A stretch of 64,000 bases of DNA from Pseudomonas agarici (GTDB lineage: Bacteria > Pseudomonadota > Gammaproteobacteria > Pseudomonadales > Pseudomonadaceae), in assembly GCF_900109755.1 (NCBI RefSeq), contig NZ_FOAR01000005.1, positions 62,001-126,000 on the forward strand. Reading direction: 5' to 3'. Position numbers and translations under genes: made by a program. The notes below the pieces were generated by a model. It saw only the letters and a program-made list of their open reading frames with translations. It searched no databases and was not told the DNA's origin. Every line of letters starts with the position of its first letter. Position 1 is the first letter of the stretch. This document shows positions 17,809 through 26,856 of the stretch, piece by piece.

Positions 17809-18482
17809 GCATTCGCCCTCGACTGACGCCAGGGGCGAATGCCAAAGCCCAGGCGGGGCGAATTCCCAAGGGCCGGCGGGGTATAGGCCGAGCCGACGAA
17901 GGTAAGGCAATCGCTTGGTGCGAGACCCTGCTGGGCGGCCGGCCACGGCTGCGTCGCGACCTGCGTTTTCACCCCGGCGGCAGCGCGCCCCATGAATTGT
18001 GGCTGGTGATTGTCGATGCCTCGGCGTCCATCCGCCGGCACCAGGCCCAGAGTGACGCCAAGGGTCTCCTGGCCCAACTGTTCGACGACGCCTACCGCCA
18101 GCGCGCGCGCCTGGCGTTATTGACCGCCAGCGGTCATCGACCGCATTGGCAGATCCAGGGCCTTAAGGCCTCCAGCGGCTTGCGTGGCTGGCTGGAGGCG
18201 TTGGGGGCGGGTGGTGGCACGCCATTGCTGGCGGCCTTGCAGGAGGCGAGCGAGTGGTTGAGGGGGCGACAAAAACGCTTCGCCCTGGAGCAACACAGGG
18301 TGCTGCTGCTGACCGATGGACGCCTCAAAGCTTGGACAGCGCCGACGCCGTTTAACTGTCCCACGCTGTTGATCGACCTGGAAAAAACACCGATCCGCCT
18401 GGGCCGAGCGCGACAACTGGCAAGCGAGCTCAAGGCAGACTATTGGCATATCGAAGCCCTGGAGCTGCTATTGAGCCGTTGA
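17733..18482 (+). CDS. VWA-domain protein, ChlD/CobT-like chelatase subunit
   Basis: The frame encodes a VWA domain with the MIDAS motif DASAS (in ELWLVIVDASASIRRH) and the later segments GGGTPLLAALQEA and HRVLLLTDGRLK. This is the C-terminal half of ChlD/BchD without its AAA domain. The N-terminal stretch is basic and rich in glycine and proline. The start is uncertain: ATG 17733 lies inside the preceding gene, and few alternatives exist before the VWA domain, which begins near 17990. It probably pairs with the ChlI-like protein and CobN as third chelatase subunit. Confidence 0.75.
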   Translation: MGRVASPGIAGGGSSGNPALAKKALGIRPRLTPGANAKAQAGRIPKGRRGIGRADEGKAIAWCETLLGGRPRLRRDLRFHPGGSAPHELWLVIVDASASIRRHQAQSDAKGLLAQLFDDAYRQRARLALLTASGHRPHWQIQGLKASSGLRGWLEALGAGGGTPLLAALQEASEWLRGRQKRFALEQHRVLLLTDGRLKAWTAPTPFNCPTLLIDLEKTPIRLGRARQLASELKADYWHIEALELLLSR

Positions 18483-18570
18483 AGCGCAACTTCAGGATGG
18501 CCCTCGGCTAAACACTGCCTTGTCGCTCGACGTGGAAGCTGTCTTGGACCCACCCAAGCTCAGGAAAAAT

Positions 18571-19290
18571 TCAGCGCCGAGCGGAAAACACCTCACCGAT
18601 GCTGCGGCGTTTGGCATGGGTTTCACAGAGGATGATCAACTGCTCCAGGTTCTCGGGGGTCACATCGATGAATTCCTCCATCTGCGTCAGGGCCTGTTCC
18701 AGGTCCAGGCGGGTGATGCTCTGCGGTTCACCTGGCGCATGGCTGGCGATAAAGGTACTTGGTGGCTCGATATGCACCTTGGGGTAACGTACTCGGGTCA
18801 AGTTGTTGTAGCCAATAGCTACCAGCAACAGGCACACCGCCGAGCACATCACCGGCCCCAGGACCTGCCAGCCCAACCCCTCGGTGTCCGGGTCGACGAT
18901 TACCATCAGCAGGGCCAGGGCTCCACCCGGCGGATGCAGGCAACGCAGCAGGCACATCACCAGCAACGCCAGGCCAGCGGCCAGGCTGGCACTGACCAGA
19001 TTACGGTCGAGAAAGTGCACCACCAGCAGCGCCACCAACGTGGCACACCCGTAACTGCCGAGGATCGACCAGGGTTGCGAGAGGGCACCCGAGGACACGG
19101 CGAACAGCAACACCGCCGAGGCCCCCAGCGGACCGATCAGGTGCAGTGCCACCGGCAAGCCGAATAGCTGAGCACAGACCCAGACGCTGAATAGGGTGCC
19201 GAGGGAGACGCCGATGGCGGCGCGGCTCCATTCGCTGGGACGGGTATTGAGGGGAGAGGGCAGCAGGCGGCGTGACCAGCGGGCAAACAT
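18571..19290 (-). CDS. HPP family integral membrane protein
   Basis: The 239-residue protein carries the name-giving motif in CLRCLHPPGGALALLMVI and four to five hydrophobic helices across the first 170 residues. A hydrophilic C-terminal tail follows (ITRLDLEQALTQMEEFIDVT). HPP proteins are poorly characterised; plant and cyanobacterial members have been linked to nitrite transport. ATG 19290 (MFARWSRRLLPS) is preferred; longer frames add an unlikely leader. It is convergent with the VWA gene and separated from the MFS gene by 157 bp, so it appears monocistronic. Confidence 0.8.
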   Translation of the reverse strand: MFARWSRRLLPSPLNTRPSEWSRAAIGVSLGTLFSVWVCAQLFGLPVALHLIGPLGASAVLLFAVSSGALSQPWSILGSYGCATLVALLVVHFLDRNLVSASLAAGLALLVMCLLRCLHPPGGALALLMVIVDPDTEGLGWQVLGPVMCSAVCLLLVAIGYNNLTRVRYPKVHIEPPSTFIASHAPGEPQSITRLDLEQALTQMEEFIDVTPENLEQLIILCETHAKRRSIGEVFSARR

Positions 19291-19447
19291 GGTGAGAACG
19301 ATCCACTTCAAGTTCGGCGGGAAAAAAGAAGGGCTTGTGCGCCTGGCGCAAAGCCCTTTCAAAGTTCCAACATTTGGGGGAGGAACGGGCACAGTGTGCT
19401 GGTCGATCGAACTCTTGACTAATGCATAATAATGCGGATTAAGTGCA

Positions 19448-20620
19448 TTATTTTTGCAGTAAAGGAATGCCGCGCCCGGCGAGGAAACACAGGCAGCCGC
19501 CCAGCGCTGTCAGGCCGCTGAGGACATAGAACATGGTGGTGGCCGGTGTGTTGATCAACAGGTAGCCGCAGATCACCGGGCTCAGAGCGCCGCCCAGGGC
19601 CGCCAGGTTCTGCGCGCCGAGGTAACTACCGCGCAGGTTTTCCGGGGCGATGGTATCGATGAACAGATATTCCGCCGGGTAGATGATCATTTCGCCGAGG
19701 GTGAAGATGAACATCGCGATGCACCAGGATACCAGGTTGGTGGCGTAGCTGAAGCCGATCAGGCCGATGATGAAGAAGGTGGTGCCGACGCCGATCCAGT
19801 AGCGCAGTTGTTCGCGCTTGAGAAAACGGCCGATCTGGTACTGCAACAGGATCACGCTGATGGCGTTGCAAGCGAGGATCGCCGACATGGTGGTCATGGC
19901 ATCCTGGTTGCTGTGGGTGACCAACAGGAACTGTGACAGGTACAGGGTGTAGCGGCCATGGACGATGGTGTTGAGCAAGCTGCCGCAGGTGAACATGATC
20001 AAGGTCCGGTCGCCGCGCAAAGTCGACAGTGTACCGAGAAAGCTCGCTGGCTTGCCGATCAAGGCCTGGGCGTGGGGAGCGATGCCAAACATCAGGAACA
20101 TGCTGAAAAAGGCGATCCCGGCGGCGATCAGGAACGGTGCCAGTGGTTGGACGCCAGCGATGACCACGCCGAGCATGGGACCGGTGGCGTAGCCGATATT
20201 GGTCAGGGTGTAGCGCAACGAGAACACTTTAGCGCGCTGCCCCATGGGCAGGTTTTCGCTGATGATCGCCTTGGAACCGATCAGGAACAGCGCCGAGGCG
20301 GTCTCGGTGATGATCAGGGTCAGGGTGGTCAGGTACAGATTCTGGGCAAAGGTCAACAGGGTGAAGCCGACGGCGCTGGAAAGCATGGCCAGGATCAGCA
20401 GCCGACGCTTTTCCAAGCGGTCGATCACATAGCCGCCGTAGAGCGACATCAGGGTCGCGATAAAGACCGCGATGCCCAGCAGCAGGCCGACATCCTGCTG
20501 GTTCAGGCCCAGCTTTCTGCTGAGGAATAGGGTCAACAGTGGACTGGTGATGGCACGGCTGACGACGATGGTCACGGAGCAGATCATCAACCGGCGAATA
20601 ACAAGGGAATAGGTGGCCAC
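19448..20620 (-). CDS. MFS transporter
   Basis: About 390 residues with twelve hydrophobic helices. The loop 2-3 motif appears as GGYVIDRLEKRRLL, close to the MFS signature G-x-x-x-D-R-x-x-R/K, and SRKLGLNQQDVGLLLGIAVF is a typical helix 1-2 region. A GTG at 20620 is taken as start, with AAGGA about 13 bp upstream; an ATG ten codons further in (MICSVTIVV) is the alternative, and longer frames would overlap the preceding gene. It is the last gene of the minus-strand operon with the NodB-type hydrolases and ABC transporter. It may import or export a pathway intermediate. Substrate unknown. Confidence 0.72.
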   Translation of the reverse strand: MATYSLVIRRLMICSVTIVVSRAITSPLLTLFLSRKLGLNQQDVGLLLGIAVFIATLMSLYGGYVIDRLEKRRLLILAMLSSAVGFTLLTFAQNLYLTTLTLIITETASALFLIGSKAIISENLPMGQRAKVFSLRYTLTNIGYATGPMLGVVIAGVQPLAPFLIAAGIAFFSMFLMFGIAPHAQALIGKPASFLGTLSTLRGDRTLIMFTCGSLLNTIVHGRYTLYLSQFLLVTHSNQDAMTTMSAILACNAISVILLQYQIGRFLKREQLRYWIGVGTTFFIIGLIGFSYATNLVSWCIAMFIFTLGEMIIYPAEYLFIDTIAPENLRGSYLGAQNLAALGGALSPVICGYLLINTPATTMFYVLSGLTALGGCLCFLAGRGIPLLQK

Positions 20621-20696
20621 GGTGATGCTTATGTCCTTATAGGTATTGATCGCAAACGGACGCACTCCGGCTCTTCCAGGCCTTGTGGGTGTTCGT

Positions 20697-21617
20697 TCAT
20701 GGCTGGTAATTCCGATAGTGTCGCTCGTAGACCGCGCTCGGGTGATCATTGGTCATCGGCGCGGCGCTGCGGGCCCACCATTGGGCGACTTCTTCGGCGC
20801 GGGCGATCCACACATCCTCGTGCTGCTGGATCCCCTGGATCAATTCGCGCAGCACACCGATGCGGCCCGGCGTGGCGATGATTTCCGGGTGCAGGCGCAG
20901 TACGTAGCACAGGCCGAAGCGGTGGAAACCGGCAAAGTCCATCTGCATATTGCCCAGAGTGTGCCGGTAGGAGGCGATCCGCGATTGCGCCGGCGGCACG
21001 GCAGGGCTGAGGTTGAAGGCGAAGTAGGGCTCGTCTTCCAACTCGTAGTGCAACGGCAGCTCGATCAGTGACGGGGCGCTCGGGTGGGCGAACGGCAGAT
21101 CATCGCCGCGCCATGACGACGACCAGTGGATGCCCTGCTCCTGTAGGGCCTCGGTAAAACCCGGCAGCCAGTTGCCGGCTGGAATCCGAAAGCCTCGTGG
21201 CCGTTGCCCGGTCAATGCCGCCAAGGCCTCGCAACCGCGGACCAGTGCTGCCTTCTGCTCCGTAAGAGTGAGCAGGTCGTAGTTCTGGTGCCGATAACCG
21301 GCGCAGGCGATCTCATGGCCGCCCGCGAGGATCGCCTGGATATGTGCCGGGTTTTCCTCGGCAACGATGCCAGGAATGCACCAGCTACTGCGCACCTGCA
21401 ACTCGTCGAACAGTCCGAGCAGGCGATTGACCCCACGCTGGCTGCCATAGCGCCAGACCGACAGTGTTTTGTCGCGCCCAGCCACTTGCGGGGCTTGGGT
21501 GAGGATGCCGTGGATGTCGTTGTAGTCCACGGTGATCACCACCGCGCTGCGATACGACGCGGGCCATGGGCTCTCGAAGGCAGGCTTTTGCACTATCGTG
21601 CGTTGGAACTCAGCCAT
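20697..21617 (-). CDS. NodB/PuuE-type polysaccharide deacetylase-family hydrolase (1)
   Basis: A 306-residue protein from ATG 21617, preceded by AAGGAG. It overlaps the stop of the upstream homologue by 8 bp. The fold is recognised from TVDYNDIHGI (in place of the TFDDG metal motif), the segment HEIACAGYRHQNYDLLT, GFRIPAGNW and the C-terminal LRLHPEIIATPGR. Sequences with HE-x-x-x-H-G-x-x-H are typical of PuuE-type allantoinases and cyclic imidases rather than chitin deacetylases. Here the first His-containing region reads CAGYRHQ, lacking the HG pair kept in the neighbour, so activity may differ. It could be the partner or diverged copy of the next gene. Confidence 0.75.
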   Translation of the reverse strand: MAEFQRTIVQKPAFESPWPASYRSAVVITVDYNDIHGILTQAPQVAGRDKTLSVWRYGSQRGVNRLLGLFDELQVRSSWCIPGIVAEENPAHIQAILAGGHEIACAGYRHQNYDLLTLTEQKAALVRGCEALAALTGQRPRGFRIPAGNWLPGFTEALQEQGIHWSSSWRGDDLPFAHPSAPSLIELPLHYELEDEPYFAFNLSPAVPPAQSRIASYRHTLGNMQMDFAGFHRFGLCYVLRLHPEIIATPGRIGVLRELIQGIQQHEDVWIARAEEVAQWWARSAAPMTNDHPSAVYERHYRNYQP

Positions 21618-22452
21618 GATGATGCTCCTTGAGCCACCAACGGGCGACCTCGCGGCAGGTGCTGAACCAGACGTCATCGCGCTGGCGCATATGCTCGAAC
21701 AGCCGTTCGAGCAACAGCAGGCGCCCCGGTTTGCCGATGATTTTGGGATGGAACAGGGTGGTCAGGCACAGACCTTCGTTCGCCGCGCCGTCGAACTCGC
21801 GGCACCAGTTGTCCAGGGTCAGCTCGTAGCTGGCGGTGCGATCCAGCCCGGAGGGGAAGTCCGGCCCACGGGTATAGGCAATCGAGGCGTAGTCATCCAT
21901 CTCCCAGCGCCCAGGAATTTCCACCAGCGGCTGGCGGTGGCCAGGCACATTCACCAAGTAAGGTCGGTCATCCCCGCGCATACTGCTGGAATAAATCACG
22001 CCAGCTTCCACCAACATTGCCGGCGTCTCGGCATGCCAGTCACTGGAAGGTGTGCGAAAGCCCTCGGCGCGGATATTCAGGTGCTGCCAGAACACCTCGC
22101 GGCATTTCTTCATGACGTCCTTCTGCTGGTCCAGCGAAAGGGCGTAAAAGGATTCGTGTTTGTAGCCGTGGTAGGCCACCTCATGTCCGCGCTCGATGAT
22201 TGCCTGGCATTGGCGCGGCCAGTTTTCCACGACCCAAGCTGGGACGAAGAAAGTGCTCGGCAGGCCAAACTCCTCCAGCAGGTCCAGTAGGCGTGGCAAT
22301 GCCCGATACGGGCCGTAGCCACCAAAGCCGAAGTACTCGGGCTTATGCCAGATCGAATCGTCGAGCATGGCATCGCCGGTGGGCCCGTCGAGGTCGAAGG
22401 CCAGGGCCAGGCAGGCTTGATGCCCGCTTGGCCAGGTCGGTGTCGGGGACAT
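21610..22452 (-). CDS. NodB/PuuE-type polysaccharide deacetylase-family hydrolase (2)
   Basis: A 280-residue protein with FDLDGPTGDAM as the first metal motif, STFFVPAWVVENWP, the metal-binding HEVAYHGYKHE, GFRTPSSDWHAETP and TLFHPKIIGKPGR. This set matches the PuuE-like branch, whose members hydrolyse cyclic amides or imides, for example allantoin. No signal peptide is seen, so it acts in the cytoplasm. It lies between the ABC binding-protein gene and the second family member, suggesting it processes the imported substrate. The exact substrate cannot be read from sequence. Confidence 0.8.
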   Translation of the reverse strand: MSPTPTWPSGHQACLALAFDLDGPTGDAMLDDSIWHKPEYFGFGGYGPYRALPRLLDLLEEFGLPSTFFVPAWVVENWPRQCQAIIERGHEVAYHGYKHESFYALSLDQQKDVMKKCREVFWQHLNIRAEGFRTPSSDWHAETPAMLVEAGVIYSSSMRGDDRPYLVNVPGHRQPLVEIPGRWEMDDYASIAYTRGPDFPSGLDRTASYELTLDNWCREFDGAANEGLCLTTLFHPKIIGKPGRLLLLERLFEHMRQRDDVWFSTCREVARWWLKEHHHG

Positions 22453-22481
22453 GGGTGGTTATTCCTTCTCTACACCGACGG

Positions 22482-23300
22482 TTACTGGCCTTTGTTGATG
22501 GAGACGGTGTCGATCGCGCCCACCGCCAGTTCCCATTTCTTCAGGATGGCCTGGTAGCTGCCGTCGGCGATCATGTCTTGCAGGGCAGCCTGGATGGCGT
22601 CACGCAGTTGCTGATTATCCTTGCTCACGCCAATGCCGGTGAACTGCACGGTCATCGGCGTACCGATGATCTTGAAGGTGTTCTTTTCCTGGGTGGCCAG
22701 GTACGGCAAGGTCTCGCTGCCTTGCACGGCGGCGTTGATGCGGCTCTGGCGCAGTTGCGCACGGGCGTCGGCGGAGCCTTCGGTGCCGATGACCTTGATC
22801 TGCTTGTCAGCCGGGCAGTGTGCGCTGCTCCAAGCGGCGATTTCCGCCGGAAAGGTGGTACGGCGACTGGTGCCGGCCGTCTTGCCGCAGATATCGGTCA
22901 TCTGGTTGATGTCCTTGTTCTTCTCCAGGGTGTAGAACTGCGAACCACTGGTGAAGTAATCGACAAAGTCAATGGCCTTCTGGCGTTCAGCGGTGTCGGT
23001 CATGCCCGAGAGCACGATGTCGACGCGCTTGGTGGTCAGGGCGTTGACCATCTGCTCAAAGGAGGTTTCCTGCCATTTCATCTTCACACCCAGGCGCTTG
23101 GCCAGGGCGTTGCCCAGGTCATAGTCGACACCGGTGAGTTCGTTGGTGGCCGGGTCTTTGAAGTCCATCGGTGGATAGTTAGGCATGATGGCCGCGACGA
23201 TTTCGCCCTTGGCCTTGATGCTGGCGGGCAATTCGGCGGCCCAGGTGAAGCTGGAAGCCATCAGGCCGGCGAGTACTGCTGGGATTATGGAGTTCTTCAT
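22482..23300 (-). CDS. Polar amino acid-type ABC transporter substrate-binding protein
   Basis: A 272-residue family 3 solute-binding protein: signal peptide (residues 1-21, ending SSFTWA), then IKAKGEIVAAIMPNYPPMDFKD and LTGVDYDLGNALAKRLGVK, followed by the hinge segment VDIVLSGMTDTAERQKAIDFVDY. The domain ends with a lysine/tryptophan helix (AILKKWELAVGAI). It binds an amino acid or related cation in the periplasm for the permease and ATPase encoded just upstream. Neighbouring argH-like and NodB-like genes suggest an unusual nitrogen compound. Confidence 0.85.
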   Translation of the reverse strand: MKNSIIPAVLAGLMASSFTWAAELPASIKAKGEIVAAIMPNYPPMDFKDPATNELTGVDYDLGNALAKRLGVKMKWQETSFEQMVNALTTKRVDIVLSGMTDTAERQKAIDFVDYFTSGSQFYTLEKNKDINQMTDICGKTAGTSRRTTFPAEIAAWSSAHCPADKQIKVIGTEGSADARAQLRQSRINAAVQGSETLPYLATQEKNTFKIIGTPMTVQFTGIGVSKDNQQLRDAIQAALQDMIADGSYQAILKKWELAVGAIDTVSINKGQ

Positions 23301-23341
23301 GGTCGTTCTCTTATTATGAGTGTTGTGAGGTTCAGGTGAGC

Positions 23342-24106
23342 CTAGGTTCGAACGGCAGAAATGAAGCTTTGGGTACGGTGGTTCTGCGGGTTTATCAGGA
23401 TTTCTTCGGGGCTTCCTTCCTCCACGATCTGCCCGCCGTCCATGAACACCATGCGGTTTGAGACTTCACGCGCGAAGCCCAGCTCATGGGTGACGACGAT
23501 CATGGTCATGCCGGTGCGCGCCAGATCGCGCATCACCGACAGCACCTCACCGACCAGTTCCGGGTCGAGTGCCGAAGTGGGTTCATCGAACAACATCAGC
23601 TTGGGCCGCATCGCCAGGGCACGGGCGATGGCTACCCGTTGCTGCTGGCCGCCGGACAGCTCAATGGGATAGCTGTTGCGTTTGTCGGCCAGGCCGACCC
23701 GTGCCAACAGCTCCAGGGCTTCCTCGACGGACTCCTTGGGCGAGCGGCGCAGGACTTGGACAGGACCTTCGATGATGTTTTCCAGCACGGTCATGTGCGG
23801 GAACAGGTTAAAGCGCTGGAACACCATGCCGGTGGCCAGGCGCTGACGGGCGATCTGCGCTTCGTTGAGTTCGTGCAACTTGTTGCCGGCAATGCGATAG
23901 CCGACCAACTCGCCGTCAACCCAAAGGCCGCCCTTGTCGATTTTTTCCAGTTGGTTGACGCAACGCAGCAGAGTGCTTTTACCGGAACCGGACGGGCCGA
24001 TGATGCACAGCACTTCGCCCTGTTCGACCTCGATGCCGACGTCCTTGAGGGCGTGGAACGAGTCGTAGTATTTGTTCAGGCCGACGGCCTTGACGATGCT
24101 TCTCAT
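23342..24106 (-). CDS. Polar amino acid ABC transporter ATP-binding protein
   Basis: A 254-residue ABC ATPase of the GlnQ/HisP type: Walker [11 protein letters not shown]-loop [16 protein letters not shown], signature LSGGQQQR, Walker [15 protein letters not shown] and H-loop VTHE. AGGAG stands 9 bp before the ATG. It couples ATP hydrolysis to import through the adjacent permease. It sits 20 bp downstream of the permease gene and 41 bp before the binding-protein gene. Confidence 0.92.
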   Translation of the reverse strand: MRSIVKAVGLNKYYDSFHALKDVGIEVEQGEVLCIIGPSGSGKSTLLRCVNQLEKIDKGGLWVDGELVGYRIAGNKLHELNEAQIARQRLATGMVFQRFNLFPHMTVLENIIEGPVQVLRRSPKESVEEALELLARVGLADKRNSYPIELSGGQQQRVAIARALAMRPKLMLFDEPTSALDPELVGEVLSVMRDLARTGMTMIVVTHELGFAREVSNRMVFMDGGQIVEEGSPEEILINPQNHRTQSFISAVRT

Positions 24107-24126
24107 GTTCGAATTCTCCTGGGCGC

Positions 24127-25005
24127 TTACGAACGCTTGCCGGCGCCGCGAGCGAATCGGCGTTCCAGACGGCTTTGACCAAAGGACAGTACGGTAATGG
24201 CCAGTAAGTACCAGATACCGGCAACCATCAGCAGTTCCATCACGCGGGCGTTGGCGTAGTAGATGTTTTGCGCGTTGTAGAGCAGTTCCGAATACTGAAT
24301 CACGCTCGCCAGGCTGGTCGCCTTGACCATGCTGATGAATTCGTTGCCCACCGGCGGAATGATGATGCGCATGGCCTGGGGCAGGATGATCCGACGCAGG
24401 GCCTGCAGGCGTGGCATGCCAATGGACTTGGCCGCTTCATACTGGCCGGTGTCCACGGACAGCAGGCCGGCACGCACCACTTCGGCTGTGTAGGCGCCCT
24501 GGTTGATGCTCAGGCCCAGGAGTGCCGCGACGAATGGGGTCATCAGGCTCACAGTGTCGAGCTGAAACAGGCCGGGAATCCCAACGGTGGGGAAGATCAG
24601 CGCCAGGTTGAACCACAGCAGCAACTGGAGGATCAGCGGCGTGCCGCGAAACAACCACGTGTAGGTAATTGCCACGTAGCGCAGGATCGGGTTGCTCGAC
24701 ATGCGCATGATCGCGGTGATTACGCCGAAGACAATGCCCAGGATCATCGCCAGGACAGCCATGATCAGGGTGTTCAGCAGGCCGGTGAGGATTGATTTGG
24801 CGGTGAAGAACTGGCCGATATAGCTCCATTCGATCTGGCCATTGGCAAAGGCGCGGAGCAGCCCCACCAAGGCGATGACGATCACCGTGGCAAAGAATAT
24901 CCGCCCGTAGTAACGCCGGGGCACGTGCTCGTATTGGGTAATATCGAACTGGTTCTCGGCCTGCTTGCGCTCGGCGAGCAGGCGTTCTGCCTGGGTCAGG
25001 CTCAT
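24127..25005 (-). CDS. Polar amino acid ABC transporter permease
   Basis: From ATG 25005 ([15 protein letters not shown]), preceded by GAGGAG, the protein has 292 residues. A cytoplasmic N-terminal extension of about 40 residues precedes the membrane part. The HisMQ-type core shows [53 protein letters not shown] and the EAA loop [20 protein letters not shown]. Only one permease gene is present, so it probably works as a homodimer. It follows the argH-like gene after about 128 bp containing a strong palindrome. Confidence 0.9.
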   Translation of the reverse strand: MSLTQAERLLAERKQAENQFDITQYEHVPRRYYGRIFFATVIVIALVGLLRAFANGQIEWSYIGQFFTAKSILTGLLNTLIMAVLAMILGIVFGVITAIMRMSSNPILRYVAITYTWLFRGTPLILQLLLWFNLALIFPTVGIPGLFQLDTVSLMTPFVAALLGLSINQGAYTAEVVRAGLLSVDTGQYEAAKSIGMPRLQALRRIILPQAMRIIIPPVGNEFISMVKATSLASVIQYSELLYNAQNIYYANARVMELLMVAGIWYLLAITVLSFGQSRLERRFARGAGKRS

Positions 25006-25067
25006 GGTCTTTCTCCTCAGGTGGTACCGCTTGGGCGCCGCCGTTATCGCTGTCATACAAAACCGTC

Positions 25068-25109
25068 CCTGTAGCAGACGGGCTTTCCCGCAAGCCCGTC
25101 TGCTACAGG
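25068..25109. repeat. REP-like perfect palindrome
   Basis: Two 18-bp arms (CCTGTAGCAGACGGGCTT and its exact complement) enclose a 6-bp loop. Location between the argH-like gene and the permease gene, in an otherwise tight operon, fits a Pseudomonas REP element. It may act as an attenuator or mRNA stabiliser within the transcript. A short T run follows on the minus strand, so partial termination is possible. Confidence 0.7.
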
Positions 25110-25133
25110 ATCGTCGGTGTTTTCGAGTTCTGG

Positions 25134-26561
25134 TTACAAACGAAAGCCGCGGTATTCGCGCACCCAGTGGGCTTGTTCCGCCAGGGCAGTTTTCAACCGG
25201 GCAATCTGCTCGCGAACCTGTTGCGGTGCGGTGCCGCCCCAACCGCTGCGCGCATTGATGGCGGCTTCGAGCGTCAGACTGTCGAGTACTTGTGGGGTCA
25301 GGCGGCTGTCGATCTCGGTCAGCAGGGCAGGGCTGGCATCTTCGAGTTCGATACCCTGGGCTTCGCAGGCTTTGACCAACGCCCCGGTGATTTCATGGGC
25401 TTCTTTGAACGGCACGCCCCGCACCGCCAGCCAGTCGGCAACCTCGGTGGCGAGGGTGAAACCCAGGGGCGCCTGGCGTCGCAGCTCCCCGACATTGACG
25501 GTCATGGTCGCGACCATCCCGGCCATGGCAGGCAACACCAATAGCAGGGTATCGACGCTGTCGAGTACGCCGTTCTTGTCCTCGCTCAGGTCGCGGTTAT
25601 AGGACAGCGGCAGGGACTTTAGGGTCGACAGCAAGCCGGTCAGGTTACCAATCAGGCGCCCCGCCTTGCCCCGAGCCAGCTCGGCGATATCCGGGTTCTT
25701 TTTCTGCGGCATGATCGAACTGCCGGTGGCATAGGCATCGTCCAGCATGACCCAGCGGAACTGACGCGACGACCACAGGCAGAACTCCTCGGCCAGGCGC
25801 GAGATATTGATCCCTAGCATGCTGGCGACAAACAGGAATTCGGCGACGTGGTCACGGCTGGCGACGGCATCGATGGAGTTTTCGCAGACGCCGTTGTAAC
25901 CCATTTCCCGCGCCGACTGCTGCGGCTGGCGAGCGATGGCCGAACCAGCCATCGCGGCTGCACCCAGGGGCGACAGTGCGGTGCGGGCATCCCAGTCCAT
26001 CAGGCGCTGGACGTCGCGTAGCATGGATTGCGCATGGGCCAGCAAATGGTGGGCGAAAACGATCGGCTGGGCCTGCTGCAGGTGGGTGAAACCGGGGCAG
26101 ATGCTTTCTACATGCTGCTCGGCCTGTTCGACCAAAGCCTGTTGCAGCACCAGGACTTCCACCGCGAGAGTTCGCACATGATCGCGCAGAAACAGCCGCA
26201 GATCGTTGGCGGTCTGGTCGTTGCGCGAGCGACCGGCACGCAGCTTGCCGCCCAGGGCACCGAGGCGTTCGGTCAGCAATCGTTCGATAAAGGTATGCAC
26301 GTCCTCATCGTCGAGGGTCGGCGCGATGCGTCCGGCGCGGAAATCCTCGCCGATAACATCGAGCGCTTCGACCATCCTCCGGGTTTCCTGCTCGTCGAGC
26401 AGGCCGGCGCGCTGCAATTCATGAGCGTGGGCCTTTCCGCCCGCGAGATCGTAGGGTGTCAAGCGGAAGTAGCGGTCCGGGCAACGCGACAAGGCAGCCA
26501 GAGCAGCGGACGGGCCGCTTTTGAAACGAGCGCCCCAAAGGCGATCGGTGGCTTGGTTCAT
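25134..26561 (-). CDS. Argininosuccinate lyase-family C-N lyase
   Basis: A 475-residue fumarase/aspartase-superfamily enzyme from ATG 26561 with GAGGAAAA upstream. The flexible-loop signature GSSIMPQKKNPD, AGRSRNDQTANDLRLFLRD and GFTHLQQAQPIVFAHHLLAHAQ match ArgH. ArgH splits argininosuccinate into arginine and fumarate. Its place at the head of a transporter/hydrolase operon with its own LysR regulator argues that this is not the housekeeping argH but a catabolic relative. Known relatives with other substrates include EDDS lyase. Substrate unresolved. Confidence 0.82.
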   Translation of the reverse strand: MNQATDRLWGARFKSGPSAALAALSRCPDRYFRLTPYDLAGGKAHAHELQRAGLLDEQETRRMVEALDVIGEDFRAGRIAPTLDDEDVHTFIERLLTERLGALGGKLRAGRSRNDQTANDLRLFLRDHVRTLAVEVLVLQQALVEQAEQHVESICPGFTHLQQAQPIVFAHHLLAHAQSMLRDVQRLMDWDARTALSPLGAAAMAGSAIARQPQQSAREMGYNGVCENSIDAVASRDHVAEFLFVASMLGINISRLAEEFCLWSSRQFRWVMLDDAYATGSSIMPQKKNPDIAELARGKAGRLIGNLTGLLSTLKSLPLSYNRDLSEDKNGVLDSVDTLLLVLPAMAGMVATMTVNVGELRRQAPLGFTLATEVADWLAVRGVPFKEAHEITGALVKACEAQGIELEDASPALLTEIDSRLTPQVLDSLTLEAAINARSGWGGTAPQQVREQIARLKTALAEQAHWVREYRGFRL

Positions 26562-26856
26562 TGTTGTTTTCCTCAAGCAGATTGAATGTTCAAGGCGGGA
26601 CCGCGGTAAGCGTTCAGGCGAGGCGAAGCCGGCCGAAGCAGGACGGGTCATGCCGTTTTCAGAAAGGCGGTTGTAAGTGATGAGAACTGACCGAAGTGTC
26701 GGTTTTTAAATGCGTAGAATCAACGAATTGTCGCTGATTGGCAGAAGTTGATTGTGGTTGCCAAGCCCTGTTTTCTGTGTTCATTATTATTGACCGGCTG
26801 CGTTCTTGTTGTGGGAAAAATTCTGGTGATTAGGCGGTTTGAGGTCAATAAGCATT

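Noticed and set aside
25068..25109. Operon-ending terminator after the argH-like gene
   Set aside because: The perfect palindrome lacks a strong T run and lies inside an apparent operon, so it is reported as a REP-like repeat instead.
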